This document shows positions 48,480 to 59,500 of a stretch of 64,000 bases of DNA, piece after piece. Source of the DNA: Cladobotryum mycophilum (taxonomy: Eukaryota > Ascomycota > Sordariomycetes > Hypocreales > Hypocreaceae); NCBI GenBank assembly GCA_036429605.1, contig CM071590.1, positions 1,736,001 to 1,800,000 of the forward strand, written 5' to 3'. Positions within the stretch are counted from its first letter, which is position 1. Each line of letters opens with the position of its first letter. The notes below the pieces were generated by a model. That model worked only from the letters and a program-made list of their open reading frames with translations, searched no databases and was not told where the DNA came from. The translations under genes were made by a program, and so were the position numbers.

Positions 48480-48991
48480 ATGTGGTATGGATCACGAGCA
48501 CGCATGGAGGGGACATGGCTCAGGCTGACTGACCATCTCGCAGCAAACACATCCTCAACGCCCAAGTCGCAATCCGATCGCCTTGCTGTACGCCGCTCCT
48601 CCATTGACGATCCCACGACATGACCAAAAAAATCCGGTCTCTTACGCCTTGAAACTAACATTCAATTCATAGGCCGGAAATGGTTCGACTGTGCAGAGTG
48701 TCACCAGGAGCAGGAGAACCACCCCTAATGCAGAGCAGCGAAATGACATTTGCATGCAAGAAATGCAAAAAGGCCTTCCGCAAAGATGCCGATGAATTCG
48801 AAGAGAGCGATGAATACTGTCCACACTGCGATAACCATTTTGTCATCGAAGCCAAGACACCCAAGGCCGCCCTATCGATCGAGAGCGATGACGTACGAGT
48901 AGACAGCAGGATGTTGAGGGACGACAGAGTCAAGGCACAGCGCTTGCGGTCCATCTTTGACCCAACCCCCGAAGCAGATAAGCTTGGTTAA
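48480..48991 (+). CDS. CHY-type zinc-finger protein (Hot13-like family), 3 exons, one frameshift
   Basis: The coding start is a 5-nt exon piece (48480-48484), followed by introns 48485-48543 (GTATGG...GCAG, branch CTGAC) and 48588-48672 (GTACGC...ATAG, branch CTAAC). Spliced, the protein starts MCKHILNAQVAIRSPCC and continues RKWFDCAECHQEQENHPL, the conserved CHY zinc-ligand pattern. FACKKCKKAF and YCPHCDNHFVIEA complete two more Cys pairs. A 4-C run at 48722-48725 needs one extra C; otherwise the frame hits TAA right after HP. Exons of 5+44+319 nt plus one base make 122 residues. Yeast Hot13, a CHY protein, works with Mia40/Erv1 in the mitochondrial intermembrane space; whether this one does is unknown. 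It diverges from XPB. Confidence 0.8.
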
Positions 48992-49185
48992 TATGTGTCA
49001 AAAGTTAAACCTCGTGTTTTTAGAAAGACTATGGCGTTGCATGGCGTCACAAACAAGGCTCAGAGATTTTGCTGAGGAAAATGTTGTTCGTCACATATAT
49101 CCCCGTCGTTACTCATGTTAATACAATGACATAAATCCGCATGGTCCAAAAAACTTGTTTCTATAAGCTCCAAACCATTTATCCT

Positions 49186-50200
49186 TTATTCAGCTGCAGA
49201 GTCATCTCCGCTTCTAGTCAGGATAGCGGCACTTCCAGTTCCGGGTGTCCGTCCTGTCTTCTTCTTTGCAGCCTCTTCCAGCTTCTCTTGCTCAATCTCC
49301 TTGACGTAGCTCTCAATCTCGGCGGTTGGCAACAATTCCATGGTTGATCCGGGTGCCATGAGGGCGATTTCAATATTCTTTGCGCCAGTCTGAACTACCT
49401 CGAGAAGTGACTTGATTGCCAGTCGGATGGTCGCCTCACGATCCATGTCCTCCTTGTAGTTCCTTTCGAGGAACTCGCGCACCGTCTTGCTAGATCGGCC
49501 GATGGCATTTGCTTTCCTGCTCGTATATAAGTATGCAAACCGGTATTCAAACCAAGAATAAAACATACCAGGCAGAGTAGATGCCAGAAGGCTCCGTCTG
49601 ATACAGTCTAGGCACTTTGTTGCCGTTGTCGAATCCAACGACGAGTGTGCTGATGCCGAAAGGACGGACACCACCAGCCTGAGTGTATCGCTGTTGCACA
49701 CCGGCAACGTACTTGGTAATGTACTCGATTGTAACGGGGTCTTCGACAGACAATCGGTGGGATTGGGCTTCTAACCGCGCCTTGTCGACGAGAATTCGGG
49801 CGTCAGCGTTGAGGCCGGCAAAGGCCAAGGCAACGTGGTGGTCGAGGACTTGGATCTTGGAGGGGGTGATTCGAGTGTCTTGTAGCTTCATGGCTGATCG
49901 CTTCTCGCATCCGAGGACAACAACATCCTTGCCCTTGACGCCAACAGCGCAAGTTCCTGTGCCAGCATAAGTATAGGTGGGGGAGGTGAACGAATTGACG
50001 TTACAAACCTCTCTTGACTGCTTCACCGGCATATTCGACCTGGAAAACGTGTCCATCGGGACTAAATTATGGTCAGATATAGTTCACGGCTATTGAATTA
50101 ATGTGACAAACCTGAAGACTATTCATCACTGTTAGAACTAGGTGTTTATGATGGGGAGGGGGAACTTACCCGACAGCGCTCTGTCGTAACCGGACGCCAT
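49186..50200 (-). CDS. PRE6: 20S proteasome subunit alpha4 (PRE6/PSMA7), 5 exons including a 7-nt microexon
   Basis: Exons 50200-50170, 50118-50112, 50061-50009, 49956-49569 and 49516-49186 total 810 nt, 269 residues. The spliced N-terminus reads MASGYDRALSVFSPDGHVFQ, the alpha-subunit signature, then VEYAGEAVKRGTCAVG. Further alpha4-type segments: KLQDTRITPSK, FAGLNADARILVDKARLEAQ, RYTQAGGVRPFGIS and KANAIGRSSKTVREFLE. The second exon is only TCTTCAG. It encodes the middle of VFS and both flanking introns (51 and 50 nt) have AG acceptors. Alpha4 is part of the outer ring that gates substrate entry. The C-terminal Lys/Glu tail (EQEKLEEAAKKKTG) is usual for alpha4. Confidence 0.95.
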
Positions 50201-50811
50201 GGTTTATGGTTGCAATAATAACCGAATAATAGTTTTCTTGGGCTACCTTGGAGTTGTATGGTAGTAGAACCAGGTTGGGGACGGATGGGTTGCTGTTTGG
50301 CGTTGGCGAGTGAGGTCGAGATACTGGGTATAGCGGCGGAGCTTCGTCAGAGTGGCAGCCTGCCTACCTGCGGTACATGGAAGGCTGGAGCTCCAGCTAC
50401 GGGAGCGGATCTCCAATGAGGGTCCGGAGAAATGTGGTGGCGGGCCGGTTTACAGTGCTAAGAGACATGATTTATAGTATTTACACTGTAGTCATGTGTG
50501 CTCCGTAGCAACTGCTTAATACATCAGACTCGAGATGCCCTCATTCAAAAATCATTTTATAAGATAATACAACCTGTTCAAAAGAAGACTGAATTGAGAA
50601 GAATATATACAATTTCTGAAGCAGAGACTGAAGTTACCCAAAAACAGAGCCGTGTTTCCCTTGGCTTATCCCTTGACTCCTCAACCCTTCGTTCCACAGC
50701 AGTCCAGCTGCCGTGATATCTCTATCTTGGTATATCGTTCTTTCATCAAATCTCGTGTACCGCATTATTCTATGTCGTTATGTCGCATCTCTTGTCGTTG
50801 AAGCATTATGA
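50201..50811. other. Intergenic region PRE6 promoter / Zn2Cys6 3' side
   Basis: 611 bp holding the PRE6 promoter and the 3' flank of the regulator. No proteasome-type GGTGGCAAA element was found by eye. No gene seen. Confidence 0.5.
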
Positions 50812-52477
50812 TTAGAACCTGGCGATTTCGACCCAGCGATGCACCTGCAGGACACTCGCAACCGCCTGCGACTTTGATACCAACCTTTTCCTGAAGCCAT
50901 CCAACCACAAAATCTCCAAGACACCATCTTGAGATGTGGCATTGATATCGCGATAAAAGTCGAGTGCTACGGTCATGGGAGCTACCAGTATATCTGGCTG
51001 AACGGTGGCATCAAGCGCCGAATCCAAACCGCGGCAAATGTTAGCAGCCAATTCTCTTCCGTCCTGATAGTGCGTCGGGTCGATCTGAAGGTTCTGGGGC
51101 AAATCTGGCCACATATTCGGATAAGTATCCACAACCGGCTGGAAAATGGCCATGTGAAGGTTTTCAATGCAGCGATGGAAAGGAATCTGGGACATCCAGT
51201 AATAGAGGAACATGAGGCTGGTATGAGCATCCTTGAATGCATAAGCGTTTGCAAATGGAATAGCACCACCAGGACTCCTCAACTCCTCCGCCCAAAAAGG
51301 ATACGGGTACTCTTCTGTCCCCCTGCACGCCTCCTGCAACCACTGGCGGAAACGCGATTCGAGCAGGAGAGAATGATGCAAGAGTTCCTGGGCATGGGCT
51401 CGTCGGGTAAGCGTGGCTTGAAGTGGCATGATTTGATCTGTCTCTGCGAATAGAGCTGGAAGCTGGAGGACGATATCGAAAAGCTGATCTAGTAGTGACT
51501 TGGGATGCTGCTCCCAGGGTAATGTCAACCATTCAGCTGAGGAAAGGAAGGTCTCCTTACGGCCTATGAGAGCAAGGCTCGCCTATAACACTGCATTAGA
51601 ACTCTTCGGTAGTTCCAAGGCACCAGCAAACCAATTCACACTTACAGCAACAGGGCGATATACCCGAACAAAGAAATGATGATTGGGAAAGGAGGAAAAA
51701 TGGCGCGGTCCAAGATTGGCCACTTGATCGGCCGTTAACCTAGATGGCGTACCGGACCCATCATGCTATCATAGTCTTTAGTCGTTATAACCCAAAGAAC
51801 GACTACTTGGGCGAAACTCACCTCGAACAAGAATGCGCAGTAGCTTTCTGTGGGATCATGCTCAGTATCAGTGGCCTTTTGGCGCACAATGCATTGCGCG
51901 TTCATACCGTAGGCTCCATCCACTACCGGCTGCAGATCCGCAGTCGAGTAGGGAGGGAGCTGTATGCCGAACGAAGCAGAAGAAGTACCATCAAACTCGT
52001 CAAAATCGTGCCTTACAACACCCGCCAAATTCGTCTGCACTGCGGTAACAAGCGCTGGAAACTCAACGCCTTGATTGGCAAGACGCGTGTAGTCATCCCA
52101 AGCCGAAGTCAGGGGAGACAACGGGACTATTTGCGGCGTCCCCTGCTCAATCGGCATGTTGCTTGACGAATCAGACTTTGGTTTTCTGGGAGGCGTCGAT
52201 TTTTTCGGATGCGATGCCACTCGACCCTTGTTCTCCGGCGTGCCAGTGATGAAGACTCGCTCTCTCTCGTAACCTTCGCATTCCCTCCCGCCGTTGATGC
52301 AAGTTTTGCACGAAGGTCGTTCGTTGCTACACTATTTCCAACCAATGTCAGAAAAACATATTCTTTCCTCTTTCGGACATTTTTCAGCTGTTCATGAGTC
52401 GTGAAAGGCTTTCGTACCTTTACTCTGCGTCGGCGGCAAGTCTCGCAACCCTTGTATTTGCCTGGAACGCCAACCAT
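50812..52477 (-). CDS. Zn2Cys6 transcription factor, 4 exons
   Basis: Exons 52477-52418, 52331-51822, 51765-51646 and 51582-50812 (60+510+120+771 nt, all phase 0) give 486 residues. The zinc cluster is split by intron 1: exon 1 ends KGCETCRRRRVK and exon 2 starts CSNERPSCKTCINGGREC, followed by EGYERERVFITGT. This cluster-plus-linker form is typical of fungal C6 regulators. The remainder includes PALVTAVQTNL, FSSFPNHHFFVRVYRP and a C-terminal helical part (SLLLESRFRQWLQEACRG). Introns carry standard donors and acceptors; the third-exon acceptor at 51766 gives HDGSGTPSRLTADQV. A longer frame reaches ATG 52750 but adds a non-cluster N-terminus, so 52477 is preferred. Target genes are unknown. 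A nuclear DNA-binding role is inferred from the cluster. Confidence 0.88.
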
Positions 52478-53788
52478 ATCGAACGGAAGGATAATATTTT
52501 CAGCTGCACTGGGTTCTTCAAAACTGGAGCTTTGCACGTTTCTGGCAAATAGCCTTTCTTTTTTGCCACCGCCATCCGTCACCATCTCCACGGGGAGGTT
52601 ATATATGTGCAAAGACGATGAGAATAGGCCTCCCGTGAGATAGTCTGGCGAAGAAAGGACCATTGTCCCATCTTGGATGAGAAAAAATTGACATCCCCAC
52701 AGGGAACGTCCAATCTTGACGTCGAATGCTCCCTCACTATCGGCCATCAACTAACATGAGGGAAGGCGTAGAATTCTGTCATTCCACATGGCCTGCATCA
52801 CTGGCATCCCGCCCAGGACCGGCAACGACCGAAACGGAAGACACGATGTTGGACTGACGAATGAGAGAGCTGCGAACGCATCTTGGCTACGGCGCCACAG
52901 AACCGACAGCATGCAAGGCTTACATACTGATGCCCAGCTCAGGGGCTAACAGCCTGGCTTCTGGCCCTCGGTTGGCTATGGCATCCTCACCTCGGCCAAC
53001 AAGAGCATCGAATAGAATGTCTGGGTCCCTTGTGGCACTAAGTTTCGTAGGGCTGACGCGGAGGGCGACCTTGGTTGCTGATTGGCTGGTTCGTCTATAC
53101 GGCTGAGACTATGCGCAAAAGGACTTGGACGTCAGCCAGCAGGAGTTCGGACGAGGCGAGCTCTGTCATTGGATGGACGTGCGAAATGAGCCGGGGAAAA
53201 AAGAGCATTGTATGGATGAAAAAAATGCTGCGACACTATACAGTTGCACGGCTAAACGAGGGTCCCCTGATGCCGCATGCGGACCGCCTGTACTGGAAGG
53301 AGAAACAAGAGAATAAGTGGAAGGAGGGAGAAAAAATAGATAAAAAGCTGAGAGCACATCATTATCATTGATGAAAGATATAGCCAAAAGGGAATAAGCT
53401 ACACACACTCTGGAGAGTGTACAAGGATTCACAACTCAGGAGCACACATCAGCACGCGAAAAAATACTCCGGACATGTTCCAGATTCCGGTCCCTTGTTC
53501 ATGCTTTCAAAACCACCCGCACCCACTCGAAGCCTTTGCACCACTCATACGTCGCCCTCATACAGACACTAGCCGAGGGATCAGGTTTTTCTTTTCTTTG
53601 TGTGTCTCTCTCTCTGAAACCCACCATGTGAGGTAGTATTTTCCAAGGAATACTATGACAGGATTCAACCGCCCACTCTCGCCTTTTGAACCAACCATTG
53701 CTCATACTAGTGGTGCGGCCCGCGTTGACGCACATCTTAAGGACCGACCACTGGATCTTCGCCGACGGGTACCCCGGCCGGTATCCAG
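52478..53788. other. Intergenic region of 1.3 kb
   Basis: Promoter of the Zn2Cys6 gene and 3' flank of the dehydrogenase. Short overlapping frames (52861-53371) have no recognisable domain. Confidence 0.5.
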
Positions 53789-55696
53789 TCAGATATACTT
53801 GTATGGGTTCATAATACCATTCTGCGGTCCCGCGTGTCAGCCCTACGCCCTACACCGGCGAGAAAGTTATATGCCATGTGGTGCAGCCACAACTGCCACC
53901 GCATACCATGTGGCAGAAGACCGGTCAGGGAAGATTTGGGGGGGAGAAGAGGGGATGATCGACTGACTAACTCATGAGGGGGGAAGAAGAACGACTAAGA
54001 AAAAATAGGAGGCTTACCGGATCGTACAAATCCTTTATTTGCTTCATTAGACCAATCATGGCCTCGTTCCGGCTGTACTTGATGTAATTCTTCTTGGCCA
54101 ATCCCAAGCCATGTTCCGCGCTGATGCTACCCTTCCGTGCCTCGATCCATTCATACACAAAGGGCTCCAAGGCCTTCTCGACCTTGGCGTCATACCATCT
54201 TACGGCCACGTTCAAGTGCAGATTTGAGTCACCCATGTGCCCGTAGCCCACCACGCCCAGCACCGGGTGCTCGTCGGAATCTCCGATTAGGCCCGCCGTC
54301 TCCATTCGGGCCTTCACATCGTCTACGAGAGAGTACATCTGAGACAGCGGAATCGAAACGTCATACTTGTAGACACCGCCCCAGTGCCCGATGCACTCGG
54401 GGATGCTCTCCCGCCAGCTCCACAGGGACTTGACCTGCGTGTCATCCTGTGCCACGACACCGTCCGCAACGATTTCCTTGCCCATGACGTCTTCCAGAAA
54501 CTTCTCCAGCTTCTCGTAGTCGTGATCGCCGTTGGAGCCGCTCGTCTCGATCAAGCAGTAGAACGGGTGCTCGCCGTCCAACGGCTTGTTTTCCTGCTTC
54601 ACCCGGTGCACGAGCTGCTGGCTCTTGCTGTCCATCAGCTCAAACGCCGAGAGGATCTCGCCCAGCTGCTTCTTGGCCTCCCGGAACGCCAGCTGAGCCT
54701 TCTCGAACGACTCCAGGCCGAGGAAGGCGACGTTGACGGCGGACGAGCGCTGGGGGCACTGGATGACGAGCTTGGTGATGATGCCGATGGTGCCCTCGGC
54801 GCCGATGAAGAGCTGCTTCAAGTCGTAGCCCGTGTTGTTCTTGCGAAGCGTACACAGGTCATCCATGACGGTTCCGTCGGGGAGGACGGCCTCCATGCCG
54901 AGCACGCTGCCGTGCAAGCTCCCGTATCGCAGGAGTCGCAGGCCACCGGCATTGGTGGCCACATTACCCCCAACATGGCACGAACCCTTGGCACCGAGAT
55001 CGAGCGGGAAGATGTAGCCCTTCTGGGCGAGATACTGATCGGCCACCTCTAAAATGACGCCCGCGTCGAGGAGCAGCGAGCCACTGACCTCATCAAACGA
55101 GTGAATCTTGTTCATCCGGCTCATGTTGATGACAATCTCGTCAAAGACGGGAACCGAACCGCCCACCAACCCCGTGTTGCCCCCTGCGGCACGACAGCCA
55201 ACTTGTTATCATTGCAGTACTTCAGAATCTTGCTGACCTCCTCCGTCGACGCCGGCTTCAGCACGAGCTTGGCCTGACCACGATACTTGTGCATCCAATC
55301 CTCGTTGAACGGCTGAATGTCCTCTGCCGCATCCGCATTCACGCCATCAATCAGCGCCGCCGCCGCCTCGCCCCCCAGGAGCTCCCTAAAGTACGCAACA
55401 TGCTCCCCCGTCAACGCCGAGTACCCCTCGCCCCTCTTGAGGCCTGGGTACGTCTCCGCCGTGAGCTTCGCCTGGTGGTGTGTCACACCCGTCCGCGAGA
55501 ACAGCCTGGGAGCCGAGGTCGCAAAGCACCGGGCTGCCAGCGGCGGCGCATGCTGCGAGTAAGAAGAGAGGATGACATGGCTACGCCGGCTGACGAGAGC
55601 AGCACCAGCAGAGGCAGCAGCAGAGGAAGAAAGTGTCCGACTGGGCGACGGCGTTGGCGTCCTCAGCACGCGCAGGAGCGTAGAGCGTGGTACCAT
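53789..55696 (-). CDS. Mitochondrial D-2-hydroxyglutarate/D-lactate dehydrogenase (FAD-linked), 2 exons, one frameshift
   Basis: Exon 1 runs 55696-54018 and a 33-nt last exon (53821-53789) encodes NGIMNPYKYI. The intron 53822-54017 has GTAAGC and GCAG ends. One missing G at 55180-55184 (coding-strand run of five) restores 570 residues and joins AVVPQG to GNTGLVGGSVPVFDE. A mitochondrial presequence (MVPRSTLLRVLRTPTPSPS) is followed by FAD_binding_4 motifs (GSCHVGGNVATNAGG, GAEGTIGIITKLVI) and a C-terminal FAD-oxidase domain (GYGHMGDSNLHLNV, ISAEHGLGLAKK). Members oxidise D-2-hydroxyglutarate or D-lactate and pass electrons to ETF or cytochrome c. The exact substrate is not resolvable, though the sequence resembles the Dld2/D2HGDH branch more than Dld1. 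Confidence 0.9.
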
Positions 55697-56545
55697 GATT
55701 TCAATGTTAAAAGAAGGTGACGTTTAGAGAGAAAGATGAGTAAGAGAATAGTTTCAAATCCTTCATGTAGCAAATAAATAAATAAATAGTTTTTTTTCTT
55801 TCTTTCTTTTTTCTTTCTCCCCAATTTCTTACAGGTGCCAAGTAAATAAAATAGGTAACCTGTAGTGAGCCAAAGATGATGCAAACCTGATAACGACGAA
55901 TTCCCGCCCAAACGTTCCAAGTCAGCGGGCCCCCGAACATGCGCAGGCGGACATCCACCTCCGAATCCGGACTCTTACGATCTACTATATGTAGACAAGA
56001 AACTCCGTACGAAGACGGGATACAAAACAGTTTTCCCCAAGGTCACAGCACAAGACAAGGCAAGGCAATCAAAGATGCAAGTAATTGTAATCAATTGATT
56101 TCTTTCTTCTTTCTTTCTTTCTTTCTTTCAGTTATTTATCAATTAATTAATTCCATCAGTTGGGCATACACTCTAGCTGCCAGTCTTCTTTTTTTGTGTC
56201 CCTTTTCCCAAACAAACCCTCCAAAAGAGAGAAAACACAAAAACACCCAAAAACAATGCATACATGCGATTCCCCATTCCAACTTTGAGAAGAAAAAGAA
56301 AAGAAAAAAAAACAATAAAAATGACCGCTGCCACTCCAACCAAAAAAAAAGAGTATCCAGAAACAAAGAAAATGTATACAGAAGAAGGGGGAAAAGAAGA
56401 AGAGGAGAGAAAAACAAAAAGGTTGTATGCACAATACAATGTGAAAAGCGTATACATCTGAAGATGAATAGACGCATGTACAAAAGAGACGTCTAAAAAC
56501 GAATGAACTCTTTCAACGCCTTGGCCCCTGCGTGTACCTTCAATC
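55697..56545. other. Intergenic region dehydrogenase promoter / alpha-actinin 3' side
   Basis: 849 bp. It contains TTTC and AAAT microsatellites (55770-55815, 56101-56130) and a long A/G-rich stretch (56280-56440) that is probably the alpha-actinin 3' UTR or spacer. No gene seen. Confidence 0.55.
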
Positions 56546-59500
56546 TCACGCCTTGGTTCCGTTCACTGTTGAACTCCTTCGTGAGCCTCTAGCACCGACG
56601 CTTGTTCTCTCCCGCAACACCTGGCTTGGCCCGTCATCCCCAGTCTCCTCATTAATCAGCTTCTCCATAAAGGAGATGTAATCGTACTGTGGTCGTCCGC
56701 GATCCTGTGACATGTCCGGCCCGCTATGCGTCGGCATCATTTCCAGAAGTTTATCTATCACCTCATCAGGTACAAGACTGTGCCGCAGGTCCATCTCGGT
56801 GACGTAGGGCTTGCCATCAGCCACCTCGCGGAACGACTGGAAGACCTGTTCAGCCGTGTTCTGGTCTTCGGTGACATCCACCATGAACCGAATGAACTGC
56901 TCAAAGGTGACGTAATCCTTGCCATTGGATGTCTCGATAAAGTATTCGTGCATCTCATCCTCAGAGAACACCAGTCCGAGGGAGGCGAGGGCTGCACTGA
57001 ACTCGAGCTCCTGCAGCGAGTTGGAGTAGTCGCGGTCGAAATGACGGAACACGCTTTCAAACTCCTCGAGCTGAATGGGTGTCAGGTTGGTCATGTTGCG
57101 AGCGACCATCTGGTTTTCCAAGAAGGAGAGCTTCTTTTGAACTGACGACTTGACCAGAGTCAACTCATATGCCAGTTCGTCATATGTGTATGTGGTGAAG
57201 TCGTTTTCTTCAATGTTTGCTTCCTCACACTTGGCATCAACCTCGGCGATGGTGTCGAGATATCGGTCTAGAGGCGGTAGGTTCTCGCTCAGCTTTCTGA
57301 CGTGGTGTAATTGATCCTCGATATCGCCATCCAAGCCAGAAATCGCAAGTTGCATGGTATTGAGAGCCATGGCAAAGTCGTTGGCCTTGTCGGCAAATGA
57401 CTTTCGTAATGCGTTCTTGATGCTGTCAAACTGTTAGTGAGGGCCCCCCCCAAAAAAAAAATTAGATGAATGCGGTATCAAACTTACTCTCGAATGGTCT
57501 CGTTGATTAGCTGCGCCCTCGCCATCTCGCTCTTTGCAAGGTTCGACCACTCTCTTTCGAGAACATCTTGACTCAACTCAGCAGGCGGCTCATAAGGACG
57601 CAAGCGGTAAGTCCCGAGCTTTGTCTTGATGTTTCCGAGCAATGTGGCGAGTTCGCTCTTCTCGGCAACCCACTCACGCTTCTTTCCCCTCTTGTAGTCT
57701 GAAAACTCAGAGGCTTGTGCTTTAGCATCGGCATAAGTTCCTTCGAACTTGGCCAGCAGCCATGACTGAACTTGGCCCTTGATGCTCTTGAGGAGCTCTC
57801 GCATTCGTCGTTCGTATGCACTCTGCATCTCCCACGCGCCCTGCATGTTGTTGAAGAACTTCTCAACTCGTCGTCCAGCGTTCTCAACCTTTTCCATTTG
57901 TGAAAAGGCGTGGAACCAATAGGCGATGTAAGTCATCAAACTTCGCTCGTCGGGCTTGGCCACATCGCACACGTCCTCCACATCCAACAGCTTGGGAATA
58001 CCAATCTCGTCATGGGCGATGTCAAAGGCAAGCTGCATGTTGCCGCGATGATCAGACTTATCGAGGGTGTCAAAGTCAATCAGGTCCGGTCGGTGGATGT
58101 CGAGAAGAGCGCAGAATGCAAGACCATCGTTCCAGCTAGCGCTAAAGTCGCGAACTTCAACTTCGTCGTAGCAAGCCGTCTTCCTCTGACACCACAGCAA
58201 CAAACCCTCCTTGGCTGAAATACCTTCCTCGTTGATGTCGCTGATGGTGAAACGAAGAATCAATGTCCAAATAAGACCCAAGACGATTTTGCGGTTACCG
58301 TCGACAACATCTTCAGCTCCGATGTTGGTCATCTGGATGCCCCTGGACTTGATGAAGTCCAAGGCTAAGTTGGCATTTTCGAATTTTTGAACACGAAGCT
58401 TCGGCTTGGAAGCATAGCGGCCAAGTGATTCGGATGACAGACTCTCAAGGAGATGAATGAGCATCACACCGTCACTGAGATCTGCTACTAAGTCCTTGAC
58501 TTCCAAATTTCGGGCCACGATCTTGGTATTTAACCATTTTGTAAAAGTTTTTTCCTGGACAATAATCCATCTCTGCTGCTCTGAGAACGTCATTCTGGAG
58601 AGAGATTGGTCATGAATCCGAGCGGCGGCGACGGCTGCAGCAGCAGATGCGATAGTATCGGCAGACGCAACGCTCTCGGCTCGCTGACGAACTGGTGAGT
58701 GATGTTTTGTCGGGCTGCGGCACTCTGGTTGCAACAGCGGACTTCCACCGTATCTGGGACTCCTGGGGCTTTCTAGGATCGGGAATCCTACGAAAAATGG
58801 GCTGGGCTCCCGTCTTGGAGACTCGGCTGGTCTTGAAGTCTGTGACCTCGGGGTCTCTAATAGCTTTGGAGTTTCTACCGGCTTGGGGGTTTCTACCGGC
58901 TTGGGGGTTTCGACTAGCTTTGGAGTCTCGACTAGCTTCGGAGTTTCGACTGGTCTTGGTGTCTCGACTGGTCTTGGTGTCTCGACTGGTCTTGGTGTCT
59001 CTACTCTCTTCGGAGTTTCTATCGGCTTTGGAGTCTCAACTCGTTTGGGGGCTTCAACTGGTTTTTCAGCTTCCACAGGTTTGGGTGCTTCCACAACTCT
59101 AGGAGTTTCTACCGGCTTCGGGGCTTCTACCGGCTTGGGAGCTTCTACAACTCTAGGAACTTCCGCTTTCTTTGGAACTTCCACGGGTCGGGGGACTTCC
59201 ACAGGTTTGGGTGCCTCCACGGGTCTTGGAGCTTCCACTCGCTTAGAAGCTTCCACAAGTTTAGGTGCTTCCGCAAGTTTGGGTGCTTCCGCAAGTTTGA
59301 GTGCTTCCGCAAGTTTGAGTGCTTCCGCAAGTTTGAGTGCTTCCACCACTCTGGGAGCTTCGACTTGTTTCGGGGCCTCTACAATTCTGGGGGCTTCCAC
59401 AAGTTTTGGGGCTTCCACAGGCTTAGGAGCCTCTACTGGCTTGGGGGCTTCCGCTTGCCTCGGGCTCTCCTTTGGCTTCGGGCTCTCCTTCACCTTGGAA

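Noticed and set aside
52478..52750. N-terminal extension of the Zn2Cys6 factor
   Set aside because: The frame is open but the zinc cluster normally lies at the N-terminus in this class, and ATG 52477 directly precedes it.
54384..55052. 222-codon + strand frame
   Set aside because: Antisense shadow of the D2HGDH exon, which has clear FAD-domain motifs.
58852..59463. Regular repeat mistaken for a CRISPR array
   Set aside because: Units are contiguous 18-mers with no unique spacers, inside a eukaryotic coding frame.
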